Assembly: GCA_017591395.1 (NCBI GenBank)
Contig: WEDG01000464.1
Location: 237,443-301,442, forward strand
Origin: Schistocephalus solidus
Lineage: Eukaryota; Platyhelminthes; Cestoda; Diphyllobothriidea; Diphyllobothriidae
Length of the DNA: 64,000 nt
Reading direction: 5' to 3'
Part shown: positions 1 through 9,687 of the stretch, piece after piece
Numbering within the stretch: position 1 is the first letter of the stretch
Layout of the letters: every line of letters starts with the position of its first letter
Position numbers and translations under genes: made by a program
Notes under the pieces: generated by a model
The model's database searches: none
What the model saw: only the letters and a program-made list of their open reading frames with translations
What the model was told of the DNA's origin: nothing

Positions 1-508
1 TGCTGAACCGGGCCACCGTGAACCCGAAACTGTTTTTACGGTTACCCTCAGACAGAATACACGGAACAAGGATCCAATACCCCTGCTGAGGACCGCCGAG
101 GGCATAGACCTCACTGAAGACGGTGCGAAGGCTAATCATCTTTCAGAATTTTTTTCCAGTCGGTTTTCACAAAGGAAACGAGATACGATCACCCTACCGA
201 TGGCTTCGAAGTGGATACAATAGTCGAGACTGTTAATTTTTACCGAGACTACTGTCCTCAAAGAACTTTTTGGGGTTAAAGGAATCCAAGTCTCCGGGTC
301 CCGATGAAGTACCCTGCCAAGCTGTTGAAAGAGCTCGCGAGAGAGTTGGCAAAAACCACTCTCTACGCTTTTCCAAGCATCCTTCCAGACCGGAAGTCTA
401 CCAGCCGACTGGAAATCCGCATGGATTACGCCGCTTTATAAGGGTGGAAGCCGAGCCTCTGCTAACAATTATCGACCGGTCAGCCTTACTTCAGTTTGCT
501 GCAAAATC

Positions 509-1564
509 ATGGAAAAAATAATTAAGCAACAACTAATACAGTTCTTCGAACATAACAATCTGCTATCCGATGCCCAGCATGGTTTCCGTAGAGGTAGATC
601 CTGCGTCACAAATTTGCTCTACTGTTTAGAACGTTGGACTGAAGCGGTCGATAGTGGTAATACGGTGCACGCAGTCTATATAGACTTCAAAAAGGCTTTT
701 GATAGCGTGCCGCACCACCGCCTTCTTTATAAACTCAACCGCATAGGCGTAAGAGGTAGACTTCTGACATGGATAGAAAACTTCTTAACTGGCCGCTCAC
801 AAACTGTGCATATCAGCGACAAACAGTCGACTAAAGTTGAGGTCGAGAGTGGTGTTCCCCAAGGCTCTGTTCTCGGCCCTATACTGTTCATTGTCTACAT
901 CAACGATTGTGCCAACGAACTGGACTGCGATATTGCCATGTTTGCCGATGATCTCAAACTTTGGCGCGTCATTCAAACTGCGGCTGATGAAGAGAACTTG
1001 CAGGCAAACTTAAATCGACTCCAGAAATGGTCAAATGACTGGCTCTTGCCGTTTAATGAGAGCAAGTGCAACATCATACGAGTCGGGAAAAAGCAATCCT
1101 TCGAACCGTACGATTTACAGTCTGAATGGCATTCCATTGAAAGAAGTGGATGTCCAAAAGGACCTTTGGAGTCTGGATCACGCCTTCGCTTAAACCCTCC
1201 CTACATTGCGCAAAAGGTAGCGAAGTCAGCCATGTCGATTCTGTACCTCGTTAAACGAGCTTTTGCAGCCTTCACTACCGACTGTTTCGCTAAAGTCTTC
1301 GGAACATTCGTGCGGCCACAGCTGGAGTCCGCTATCCAAGCTTGGAGACCCTGGGCGGCGAAGGACATCAACATCCTCGAAAAGGTCCAAAGGCGAGCAA
1401 CCAAACTTGTCCTTGGACATGGCTCACTGCCTTATGAAACACGGCTGTCGAGTCTCAATCTCTTTCCCTTGCACTATAGACAGCTTCGGGGTGACCTGAT
1501 ACTAACATTCCGCATACTACGTATCCAGGACTGTTGTCTGTTGCCAGGGATTTCTTCGAGTTAG
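509..1564 (+). pseudogene. Reverse transcriptase domain of LINE A1
   Basis: This 351-residue ORF is the longest RT piece in the copy. Visible RT blocks are HGFRRGRSC (residues 24-32), the catalytic YIDFKKAFDS (57-66), SGVPQGSVLGP (114-124) and the second catalytic box FADD (145-148). The C-terminal 'thumb/connection' part has PQLESAIQAW and the LFPLHYRQLRGDL motif typical of CR1-like ORF2 proteins. The fingers region upstream and the last ~60 residues downstream are in other frames. The copy is therefore broken, although the catalytic aspartates survive. In a live element this enzyme would prime cDNA synthesis from nicked target DNA. Confidence 0.85.
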
Positions 1565-2208
1565 CAAAAACAACGAACTTGAGAGGTCATCCTCTCAAAT
1601 TACGTGTGACTGGAGCAAGGCTAGACACTCGGAAGTACTTCTTCTCCAAAAAGAGTAGTAGAAGCTTGGAATAGTCTTCCTCTGGATGTTGTAATGTCGG
1701 ACTCCCTGGAGGTTTTTAAGCGAAAGTTAGATCGATATAATGGTGCGAGCTACAACACTAACTGAAAGCTGCAAGTGTGACGTCATAAAGTAAGGCATTA
1801 ATGATACTACTAGTTATATTTGAGTAACATTTCCTTGTTTGTTATTTTTCGTTCGAGGGCTTGCATTCTCCCATTACTCCCATGCTGGGGTCCTCGAGGT
1901 CTCGATGCTTAACTTATTTACACACCTTGGTGACACCGTGAGTATTCGCATCAGCTGGACCTGGCGTCCGTCGTCCATGAGGTGTATGAACGTTATCCCC
2001 TGGTTCGAACCGCAATGGACCGAGGATGATCTGGACATCTATTTCAACCTTTGAAATCCCTCAACGGACTCTGCAATCAGCAATGGAGCATCATGTGACC
2101 TCCGAAATGCCCCCCGTTGGACCCCCTCCCAAAGGCGACAGTTTTTTTTCTCCTAAATATCACCGGGAGTTTTTTTTCACTGTCTGCTCTTTTTCAACTT
2201 TGTTCCAC

Positions 2209-2335
2209 TATGTTGGCCTCGCCAACATATCGAGATACTATTTTTTGATACCACAACTCGTATGTACAAATAGGGAATTCAAAGGTGACTCACCTACATC
2301 TCCCTCAAATATACTGATACTGATACTGATACTGA
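2209..2335 (+). repeat. 3'-terminal hairpin and TACTGA tail of LINE A1
   Basis: A 9-bp perfect stem (TATGTTGGC at 2209-2217, GCCAACATA at 2221-2229) with a 3-base loop lies about 80 bases before four tandem TACTGA units at 2312-2335. The minus-strand copy at 30449 onward keeps both the hairpin (with one change) and the tail. In L2-type LINEs such as eel UnaL2, a 3' stem-loop plus a short tail repeat is what the RT recognises; the same role here is inferred. Confidence 0.6.
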
Positions 2336-2345
2336 AATACAGCTT

Positions 2346-2975
2346 CTTCTACTGTTCCATATTTTCTCCATAACACACTGAAAAAATTACGAAAGCAACT
2401 TAAAGATACCGCTAAAAGCTCTTTGTCAGTTAACTTGAGGATTGCAAAACTCTTTGAATTAGCATCGAAAAATAGGCTAGTGCAAGTGAAGCATAGGTTG
2501 TCTCGGGCACTAAGTGATGCCTGTTCATTCAAATCTGTTGCTCAAATCCTCCATGTTCAGTCATCGGTTAAGCGTTTGAATGTAACTCCACCTTTACTCG
2601 ACTGTAAGAAAACATTCGTTACAGAGGATTTGGGTGTAGCAGAATTGTTTTATTCGTTTTTTTTCCAACCAATTTACCACTGAAACTAGCCTCACTCCCT
2701 CAATTCCTCTGCTTTCAAATTCAAATACACTTCAAACAACCATTAATTTCTCGCTTTCAGGTATTCAAAAAGAAATTGGTCACCTAAAAATTCACATGCG
2801 GTTGAAACTGATAACATTCCAAACTCGCGTTTTTAAAGCGTTAAGATATATTCCAACTTTACTATGCAAATTATTCTCAGTTTTTATCGAAAAAGGTTTC
2901 TTCCCCGATTATTGAAGAATTTCTATTATAATACCAGTTTTTAAATCTGGTTCCCGATCTGGCATTAGCCTTTTT
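2346..2975 (+). pseudogene. Family B LINE fragment: linker and RT fingers
   Basis: The plus-strand translation shows a linker with SVNLRIAKLFELASKNR (from about 2423), then a decayed RT fingers region ending near 2975 with GFFPDYW and IIPVFKSGSRSG. These match the family B copies on the minus strand at 24474-24698 and around 34200. It is broken by several stops and frameshifts. It is cut off abruptly where a family B ORF1 piece begins. Confidence 0.6.
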
Positions 2976-3502
2976 TCACCAATCGAGGTGGACTCCATTT
3001 TTGCACATTTTTTCGCATTTCTCGTTATCTAGAGGTTGCAAAATGTTTCCTTTGTCAAGATCTTACACCGATGGTGCGAAGGAATGTGTCTCCCCTCTTG
3101 CATAGGTCTTCGGCCTCTCAATCCATTATCCATAAGTCTGGTCATGGCTATGCAAACCATAACGAGACGGTTCAGCAATCTACTATAGTGCCCGGTTCAA
3201 AAACCTCCTTACCTTAAACTCCCGCTCTTATTTGAACGAATCCATTTACGCCTTCTTCCTCGCGAATAGGAATTTCCAACGCAGTAGCTATCAGCCATGT
3301 CGTAAGCCCACCTTCTATGTCAGTAACTCCGTCTAAAATGCGAAGACCAACTGCTTCTCCGTTTCAAAGTAGTTTTCCTTGTATTCCTACTGTTGACTTA
3401 GTCAACAAAACTTGGTCAAGTCCACCTCAATCCCATTCCACGCTATCCACTCCGGTCTCATCTGTCCAATCTATTAAACTGGCGCGTCGTTTCAAATAGG
3501 TT
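2976..3502 (+). pseudogene. Family B LINE fragment: ORF1 region
   Basis: This stretch is the same sequence, reverse-complemented, as the ORF1 region of LINE B1 near 20270-20780. An ORF at 3317-3499 (MSVTPSKMRRPTASPF...) matches the B1 protein beginning MSVTPSKVPRPTSFPF. It includes the shared VDLVNKxWSSPPQSHSTLSTPVS stretch. It is an isolated fragment placed after an RT fragment, the reverse of the normal order in a LINE. Confidence 0.65.
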
Positions 3503-4135
3503 ACGAATTTCAAGTCCCTCGAGCCTACGAGTTTTTAGTCTCTACCTCAAAGTAGAAAACACGGTGCTGAGAAATTATTTAAGAATTGTCTTTATATTCC
3601 TCTGAGTTTGTAAATTGCGAATTGGACCCTCGATCTTTGCTGCTTTCTGAAACTCACGCCGGCTGTGTGCTTCCTGCATCTGCTCTCAATCGCGGAAGGG
3701 ACTCAAACCAAAGGCTGAGTCCTTATATTTTCATATTAATATTGTTGAATATCCTAACTGACTCTCTGTTTATTGTTTTGGCAATAATAACATGCAAAAC
3801 TTAAGTTCCATAAGTTTATTGTCACAAAAAGTTGGTCCACGACCAAGCTCGTTTGGGAAATTAGTTGACATTGGATCACATATTGTCCGTGTTTACCAGG
3901 ATCTGCCTAGAAGTGTTTGCAAATATTGCGATCGTCAGGCCCAGAACAATCGATATCGGAATGTTAAGAAATTTGCTAACTCAGCTTCCTTCAGATCCTT
4001 CCGTAACCTGCCTCTTAAGGGATTCAGAAAACAGTCTGCGCCAGGAATGGCTCGACATCAGAAAAAAACTGAAAACTACTGGCAAACTCGCTTCAAAATC
4101 TGCATGGTTTTTTGATTCATATTAAAATTACATAC
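3503..4135 (+). mobile_element. Family C LINE, 5' UTR and start of ORF1
   Basis: This matches the 5' end of the full-length family C copy (minus strand, 39593 to about 38950). The shared part begins at the CTCGAGCCTACGA block and includes a translated leader, MSLYSSEFVNC, at 3586. ORF1 starts at 3792 with MQNLSSISLLSQKVGPRPS, against MQNSSSISLLAQKIGPRPS in the full copy. Only the first ~100 residues remain and they diverge after 3900. The rest of the element is missing, so this is a 5' fragment. That is unusual for LINEs, which normally lose the 5' end. Confidence 0.65.
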
Positions 4136-4261
4136 CAAATTCTGTTCGGAAAAGCGCTTCCTATTGTGCTCAGTAAACTATTTGCTCGAAACTTTAAGCT
4201 GCGCGTTCAAAATAAATGCATTCTCGTAAAGGTCTTAATGGCATGGGCAATGCAAATGTTC
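4136..4261. other. Short unassigned stretch between repeats
   Basis: AT-rich sequence with no ORF or repeat match that I can recognise. It separates the family C fragment from the tRNA-like element. Confidence 0.4.
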
Positions 4262-4378
4262 ACACCCTGACCAGGTGAGAAAATTATTCACCGCCGCGGC
4301 CGGGATTCGTAACACCAACCTCTCGATTAGGGACCGATGCTCACGACCGCTCGGCCACGCCCGGGCAGCCAGCAGACA
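4262..4378 (-). repeat. tRNA-like sequence, probable SINE head
   Basis: Read on the minus strand, the sequence GGGCGTGGCCGAGCGGTC (about 4334-4351) matches the pol III A box and tRNA D-arm. It is followed about 45 bases later by a B-box-like GTTACGAATCC. Spacing and D-arm resemble a Leu/Ser-type tRNA. The acceptor stem does not pair and no CCA end is present, so it is not a working tRNA. Non-tRNA sequence follows on the 3' side. A tRNA-derived SINE is the most likely reading. Confidence 0.5.
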
Positions 4379-4419
4379 AAAAATAGTACGTTCTCCAAAA
4401 ATAATGACCTCTTCCACCT

Positions 4420-5004
4420 TTGTTTACCGTTTTCGATTTTATGTGCCAAAACTTACCAGAAATACTAAAGTTACTCTCAGTAGACCGAGAAGAACCGCCA
4501 AGCAGCAATATTGAAGGAAGCAGTGTGCTACCGAACTCGATCAAAATTAAGATAAACAGTGAAGGGCACCCGCACTGTGATGGATGCCGAGAACCCAAAA
4601 CCTTAGTTTTGAGATAAGAAGGAGACCTCGATCTCCTCTCCAAAATAATAGCAGTACTGATGAAACACAACAAAATTAAATAGTCGGAACATGATGCAAA
4701 AGAGCTTACGAACTTAAGCAAGATAGACAATAACCATCGTAGGCAAACGGTAACGGTTGATAGACGCAATATTAAACGAAAAAAGAGAAAAAGAATGAAG
4801 TCATTAGAACAAACCTCTGAGTCAGTTGAAATACAAATGACCAGAAAGAAAATCAGCGAGGATGAGTTTATGTTTTGCGTAGTGGCAGCCAAATCCGTCG
4901 GGTACGAGGACGAATCTTGTATTGGATGCTCTTATATTTTACTGGGAGTTCACAAACTGGAAAATGAGCTTGTAGACTTAAGGAAACTCTTGCAAAAGAA
5001 CGAT
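4420..5004 (+). pseudogene. ORF1 N-terminal module of LINE A2a
   Basis: The frame runs from 4420 with a C-x2-C pair in EGHPHCDGC (about 4565-4580). After stops it continues in 4795-5004 with a lysine-rich stretch, then YEDESCIGC followed by a heptad-like HKLENELVDLRKLLQKN. The last two elements recur in family C ORF1 (YEDEICMGC, then EQEIRNLRQEIDNLKK), so this is a shared module: a cysteine pair followed by a short coiled coil. Coiled coils in LINE ORF1 proteins commonly drive oligomerisation; that role is inferred here. The frame is cut at 5005 by the inserted R1 repeat. Confidence 0.55.
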
Positions 5005-5366
5005 ATTTTGACCGTCGTAGTCCGACGATGTCCACCGTATGCTCCATGGGAAAGTGGAGCATGGACGGTGACTTGCGCGTGAATTAGTTTAAAGTGATAG
5101 TAGCCTTGCGCTGCAGCCACCGCACTCTCTCCTCCTCCCCCACCTGAGCCCGGTGTCAAGACAGAGTCAAGAAGAGCGGAGGTGGGAGAGGACGCAGGTG
5201 GCTGGCGCGGCTGGGTCCCCTAAGGCCTAGCCGCCCCTAGGCGTGCCACCACACCTCCATGTTCGGCATTTGTTATGGAAGCGCAACCCAAATAACGCCT
5301 GCCGTGCCCTAATGTGGCCCCGTGTTGGTCGAACGCATCTACCACGTGGCTCGTTTAGGGGGCACA
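5005..5366 (+). repeat. Dispersed repeat R1, copy a, inserted in LINE A2a
   Basis: This GC-rich ~360-bp segment interrupts the A2a ORF1. It shares the core GACTTGCGCGTGA (5070-5082) with copies at 50548 and 51541. It also shares the CCGCACTCTCTCC block and a complementary GGAGGTGGGAGAGG block that could fold back. A perfect 7-bp hairpin (5040-5046 with 5055-5061) sits just before the core. It is flanked by imperfect direct repeats (4992-5006 and 5367-5381, 13 of 15 identical) that look like a target-site duplication. No coding capacity is seen. Confidence 0.65.
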
Positions 5367-5385
5367 GCAAGAGAACAATATAAGA

Positions 5386-6430
5386 TGAAACACGGTTAGC
5401 AATATTACAGTTAAAAATCCAGTGACAAAAGCACCAACAGTTCCAAAAATTAAAATATGTAACAACTCTCAATGTTCGGACGCAAATACCCAAAACAAAT
5501 GGATACCAGGAACGCAGTCTCTGAATCCTACGGAAGACGACCAAAGAGAACTAAAAATCACATCCCGCTATTTTGGGTGTACTAATAAGCCCATAGTTGA
5601 ATTCCAAGAAACAAACGCGTGGCAATCTACAATGGAGAAACACCACAACATGAGTATGAAGTCAAAATCAACTCCACTGGATTCCTCGAAGCCTTCAGGT
5701 GACAGTATGGTCATAGGTAGATTAAATCCCAACGAGAGCTCTGTAAGGCGTTTTCTTGCCCCTTATGCGACTTTTCGAGGAAGCGAAAATTCCGAGTACC
5801 GGAATCGGCAACAATGTTTTGGTATTAAGGGTTTGCAGGAGTCAACTGCAGTCCGACCTGAAGACTGTTTCGCCAAGGACTTCGCGTATTTTAATGACCC
5901 CTTAAACCAGTCGCTCCCACCAGGCGTGGAAGTAGAAAATCTTAATCATTTCGGGTCGGCAACAAGAGTGAAGACAGCTTAGGAATTTCACTACCACGAC
6001 CTCTCAAAATAATGCTAGAGAGCAAAGACCAAACCAAGGCGATCCTTTCACAAAAACCAACCACCGTCACTCGCATAAAGAGGTTTTCAACCAGACTGCT
6101 CCCCTGCGCAAAGGCTGAAACACCGGGAATTCGTCTTGGAATTTAAATCAAGACTGAAGGCTGGTGAACACATTCTAGCTTTTTTCAAGGGAAAGGTAGT
6201 TCAAAAGAATGCGAATTTTCCATTGAACCCACCGATTGTACTAAGGACAACAACAGCACTCTCACTAACGCCATAACCATCAGGCAACCAATTGCCCAAA
6301 GAGATCACAAGACTGAGTCCGTAACGCCCAGCGTTCTCATTGTTGAAACCAGAGTTACCGAAACTCATCAAGAAACGGAAAAGACATATAAGATTGACAT
6401 CAGAGGAGCCGCAGTAAGGCCCATATATTG
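5386..6430 (+). pseudogene. ORF1 C-terminal part of LINE A2a
   Basis: An open stretch at 5422-5982 (186 residues) contains CTNKPIVEFQETNAWQS, which is also found in the minus-strand fragment at 63616-63843. Further on, about 6080-6240, a frame reads FQPDCSPAQRLKHREF then LEFKSRLKAGEH. It matches the end of the RRM-like ORF1 region in A3 (QPDYEPKERYEMRMLRAELKRR) and in A2c. Stops break the frame repeatedly. It probably encoded the nucleic-acid-binding part of ORF1. Confidence 0.55.
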
Positions 6431-6439
6431 ACAAACGCA

Positions 6440-7080
6440 ACAGGAATTTTGGTCAGTGCAAAATTGAAGTGCCTGTATACAAATGCCCATACCCTTTTAT
6501 CAAAGCTTGATGAGTTAAAAATTTGCCTTGCCGAAGTATCTCCGGATGTCATAGCCGCAACAGAAACCTGGATTTCGGGCAGTATTCAAGATAGCGAAAT
6601 AGCATTGTCTGCATAGCAAATATGTCGGCGGCACAGAGTAAACCGGCAGGGTGGTGGAATAATTGTGTATGTGAAAGAGGTGATTATTGTGTCTGACAAG
6701 ACGAGCAAGTTTTCGTGCAGCACGGAAGCCATATGGTTGACCATCAAGGCACTTGTCTCTTCATGTCTGGATGTCCTCACTGTCTATCAGCCACCTAGGA
6801 TAGATCGAGTCGCAGACACCCATCTGGAACAATTATAAAAATTGTCCAGTCGACCTTATGTCACGATTATCGGTGACTTCAACGCACCAGGAATTAACTG
6901 GAGCACTGAACAATCATCATGCCCAAATCAACTTTCGATTTTATTTTTCTGCGGAAGACCTTGAAGGCACTCCGCACACAGCATGTCCTCTTCCCCACCA
7001 GAACACGTGAAAGACAAAGGGCTAAGTGTCTCGACCTGGCTTTCTCGAAAACATCAGGCAGCATTGACTAAATTATTTCA
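6440..7080 (+). pseudogene. Endonuclease domain of LINE A2a
   Basis: Fragments of an apurinic-like endonuclease are readable across frames. These are LKCLYTNAHTLLSKLDELK (from 6466), DVIAATETWISG (catalytic glutamate box), then VYVKEVIIVSDKTSKF and a decayed GDFNAPGINW near 6870. The domain ends with LGRSDQ (equivalent of the SDH motif) in the next ORF. Family members nick target DNA for target-primed reverse transcription. Several stops make this copy inactive. Confidence 0.6.
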
Positions 7081-8900
7081 ATGCCTCCGCTCGGTCGAAG
7101 TGATCAGGTGGTGCTTATGTGTGACTACTCCTTATTCTCCGTTGCGCCTGCTATAGAGGTGATACGACGTAACGCTTGGCGAGGAAATTTTAAACAGATG
7201 CTAGCAGATTTAATAGACCTCAACTGGACCTCGATGTTTTCGAGCAATTTGAACGAAGATTGGGAGTTCTTCCGAAATACTCTTCAGCAACTCATGGACA
7301 ACCATTGCCCACTAACGAGTGTCCATCAGAGCAAGCGTCCTGGGTGGGTAGACAGCACCCTTAAAAGGGAAGAAAACATGAAGCAAACATTTTGGACAAA
7401 ATATTGCGAGTCTAATCAATTCGCACATCTTAACAAGTATAAAACAAAGAGAAACAAACTAATAAGCCTTATCCTTAAAACGCGACGAGAATTCGAGAAG
7501 ACTTTGCTGCAAAAGTCCACGCAGAATCCAAAGTTAGTCTACAGTTTCATCTGCAGATGTACAAGGAGTAAGCATCAAATCCTGATAATTAAGACTGCCG
7601 TGGGCGTTGAAATTTCTGAAAATAGGGAAAAAGCCGAGTATTTTTCACCGTTTTACCGCTCAGTCAACACAAACGACGCACTGTTCCTTCGTCCCTCAGC
7701 AGATAACCTGCCAACTGCAAACATAAACGACATACTTTTCTCAGAATTTATGATCCGAAGGGAATTAAAGAAGCTTAAAGTGTCAAAATCCCCAAGACCA
7801 GACAAGCTTCAACTCAAACTTCTGAAAGAATTCGCCAATGAACTTCTCGCACCTCTGTTAGTGCTTTTTCAAAAGTCATTTGACTCTGGAACACTTCATA
7901 TCGATTGGAAGCTGGCACATATACCTCCCTTGTACAAAAGCGGTAGACGGGTGTCAGTGACAAACTACAGGCACATAAGCTTGACATGCATCCCTGGCAA
8001 GGTTATGGAAAGGATCATCAAGAGTGAATTGGTGAAATTCCTAGAGACCCATAATTTTTTATCAAATTTCAACACGGGTTCAGAACAGGAAGATCCTGCA
8101 AAGCAAACTGGCTGCATTCGCTCCAGAGGTAGACCCAAGCACTTGAAGATTGACACTTGTTTCACATCGCCTTCATTGACTTTCAAAAGGCCTTCGAAAC
8201 TGTGCCGCACCAGAGACTGGTGTAAAAGCTAAACGAATTTGAATCAGAAGTAACCTCCTCAAGGTGATCTAAAACTTTCCCGTGGGTTGGCGTCAGGTTG
8301 TGTGCATCAGCTAAGAGAGGTCGATTTCTGCTGCGGTTGAGAGTGGGGTTCCTAAGGGTTCAGTACTAGGGCCAATACTGTTCCTAATATACGTGGACGA
8401 CTGTGTCAAAGATCTGGACTGCGAAACAGCAATGTTTTCTGATTACATGAAAATTTGGAATGTAATCCAAGCCCTGCCAACGAAGATAAACTTCAGATCG
8501 AATTAAGTCGGTTGGAAGAGTAGTCGAATCATTGACTTTTGTGGTTCAACGTCGATTAGTGTACAATACTTCGCTTAGGCAACTCATCCGGATCTGCCAA
8601 CAGCAGAAGTTACTTTCTCAACAGAGATGCCGTACAAGAAGTGGAAACCCAAAAGGACTTTGGTGTGCTGAGGACCACAACCTTTAAACCATCCTCTCAC
8701 TGCTCAAAAGTGGCGAAGAGCGCAATGGCTGTGTTGCATGCCATCAGATGAGCCGTTTTGGATTTCGATAAAGATCTCTTTGCTTAGACTTTTGGAACAT
8801 TCGTTAGCCCACATTTGAATATGCTGTACGAACCTGGGAAATCTGGAGAGTTTAAGCTCAGAACTGCCTCAAGAGAGTACAGATGAGAGCCAACAATATA
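7081..8900 (+). pseudogene. Linker and reverse transcriptase of LINE A2a
   Basis: The first ORF (7081-8232, 383 residues) holds the end of the endonuclease, a basic linker, and the RT fingers (SKSPRPDKLQLKLLKEF, then WKLAHIPPLYKSGRR and the NYRHISLT block). It frameshifts near 8090, before the catalytic part. Downstream, other frames show PKGSVLGPILFLIYVDDC (about 8355-8405) and SDYMKIW, where the catalytic FADD box has been lost. The copy ends at about 8905. Confidence 0.65.
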
Positions 8901-8905
8901 ATAAC

Positions 8906-9605
8906 AATAAGAAAAGTTGTATTTTATGCCAGTTTACAGGCATTGTCAGATGAAATAGTCAATGGGAATCAGGCTGGCAGTGAAAGAAACTCTTGAATAT
9001 ATATAATTATAAGTGTTATTCCTATCTTTATGTTATTCAGGGAGGAAAAAACTGCCGCCTGTTAGGATGATAGAAGTTCAGATCAGGGAAGGGCTAACAC
9101 AAGTGCAGTCTGTTTGCAGTCTCTCTGTCTTTGTTAGCAACCGGGATTCTGCCTCAGGCAAGAGTGCATCCGTGGACGGTTGCTCACTGGCTGCCGAAGA
9201 AGTCAACGGGTGCAGGCTGCAGAGACGGTGCCGTATCCCTCAAGGCAACACCTGTGATCGGGTTCAGATGCCGTGCACTCCGTCGAACAGGAAAACAGAT
9301 TCTACCCTGTCAGCGCCCAGAATTCTTGGAAACTGTTCTGAATGCAAAAAAAACTAGCAATATTTATCGTAAACAAAGAATAACTTTGCTGGATTTTTAT
9401 ATTATGGGTAGTTTTTTTCCACATGGCTATGGCGTTTACCGAAAAAAATCGACGATACTTAACCGTGCGAGCTAATGGAAGAAATAAAAAGACATTGCGA
9501 TGACTGCTGCGCCAAGGGTGGTCAAGCTGGCTCACAGTGGTAAGGGAATTAAATATACGACTATTCAAAAGCTTAAACAGTAAAAAGAGTCCCTTTAGGA
9601 ATAGT
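8906..9605 (-). mobile_element. Family C LINE, 5'-truncated 3' end
   Basis: On the minus strand this matches the 3' UTR and last RT part of the full family C copy (34892-35580). Shared landmarks are the GCCAGTTTACAGGC hairpin near the 3' end (about 8930) and the tract ending in TTTAAACAGTAAAAA near 9580. Roughly 700 bp are present. It abuts the truncated A2a RT on one side and the 5' end of A3 on the other. Confidence 0.7.
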
Positions 9606-9687
9606 TGCTCATACTGACGAAAATAACATCGTCAACCAGAGTAGCATTCTTGCTAATACTGATGCTCTATCAACAAATCTGAACTCA

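Larger units (their letters stand above)
1..2345 (+). mobile_element. LINE copy A1 (family A, CR1/L2-like), 5' part outside window
   Basis: The copy enters from the left edge in the linker between endonuclease and reverse transcriptase. It runs through the RT domain (about 270-1745) and ends in a roughly 600-base 3' UTR. The RT start is frameshifted: the conserved SPGPDE block near 290-310 is in a different frame from the main RT ORF. After the main ORF stops at 1564 the homology continues in another frame to about 1745. The UTR contains a hairpin and ends in four TACTGA units. A minus-strand copy of the same 3' end lies at 30449-31104, which supports the 3' boundary. There is no poly(A) tail, as expected for CR1/L2-type rather than L1-type elements. 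Confidence 0.85.
4400..8905 (+). mobile_element. LINE copy A2a (family A2), nearly complete but decayed
   Basis: In order on the plus strand are an ORF1-type region (about 4420-6200, interrupted by an R1 repeat at 5005-5366), endonuclease (about 6440-7080), linker and RT (7081-8905). Many stops and frameshifts are present. The RT runs out at 8905, just before the point matching 39800 in copy A2b, where a minus-strand family C 3' fragment follows directly. Copies of the same subfamily are A2b (34376-40245) and the antisense A2c (40421-41470). About 4.1 kb remain without the insertion. Confidence 0.75.

Noticed and set aside
1839..2373. ORFs of 71 and 115 codons after LINE A1 RT
   Set aside because: They fall in the A1 3' UTR and one ends in the TACTGA tail; the minus copy at 30449 does not keep them open.
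4341..4892. Hydrophobic 183-residue minus-strand ORF
   Set aside because: Antisense of the A2a ORF1 region and the tRNA-like element; no domain, and its end lies in the SINE head.
9013..9475. Two overlapping 114-residue plus-strand ORFs
   Set aside because: They lie in the reverse complement of the family C 3' UTR, which is non-coding in the full copy.
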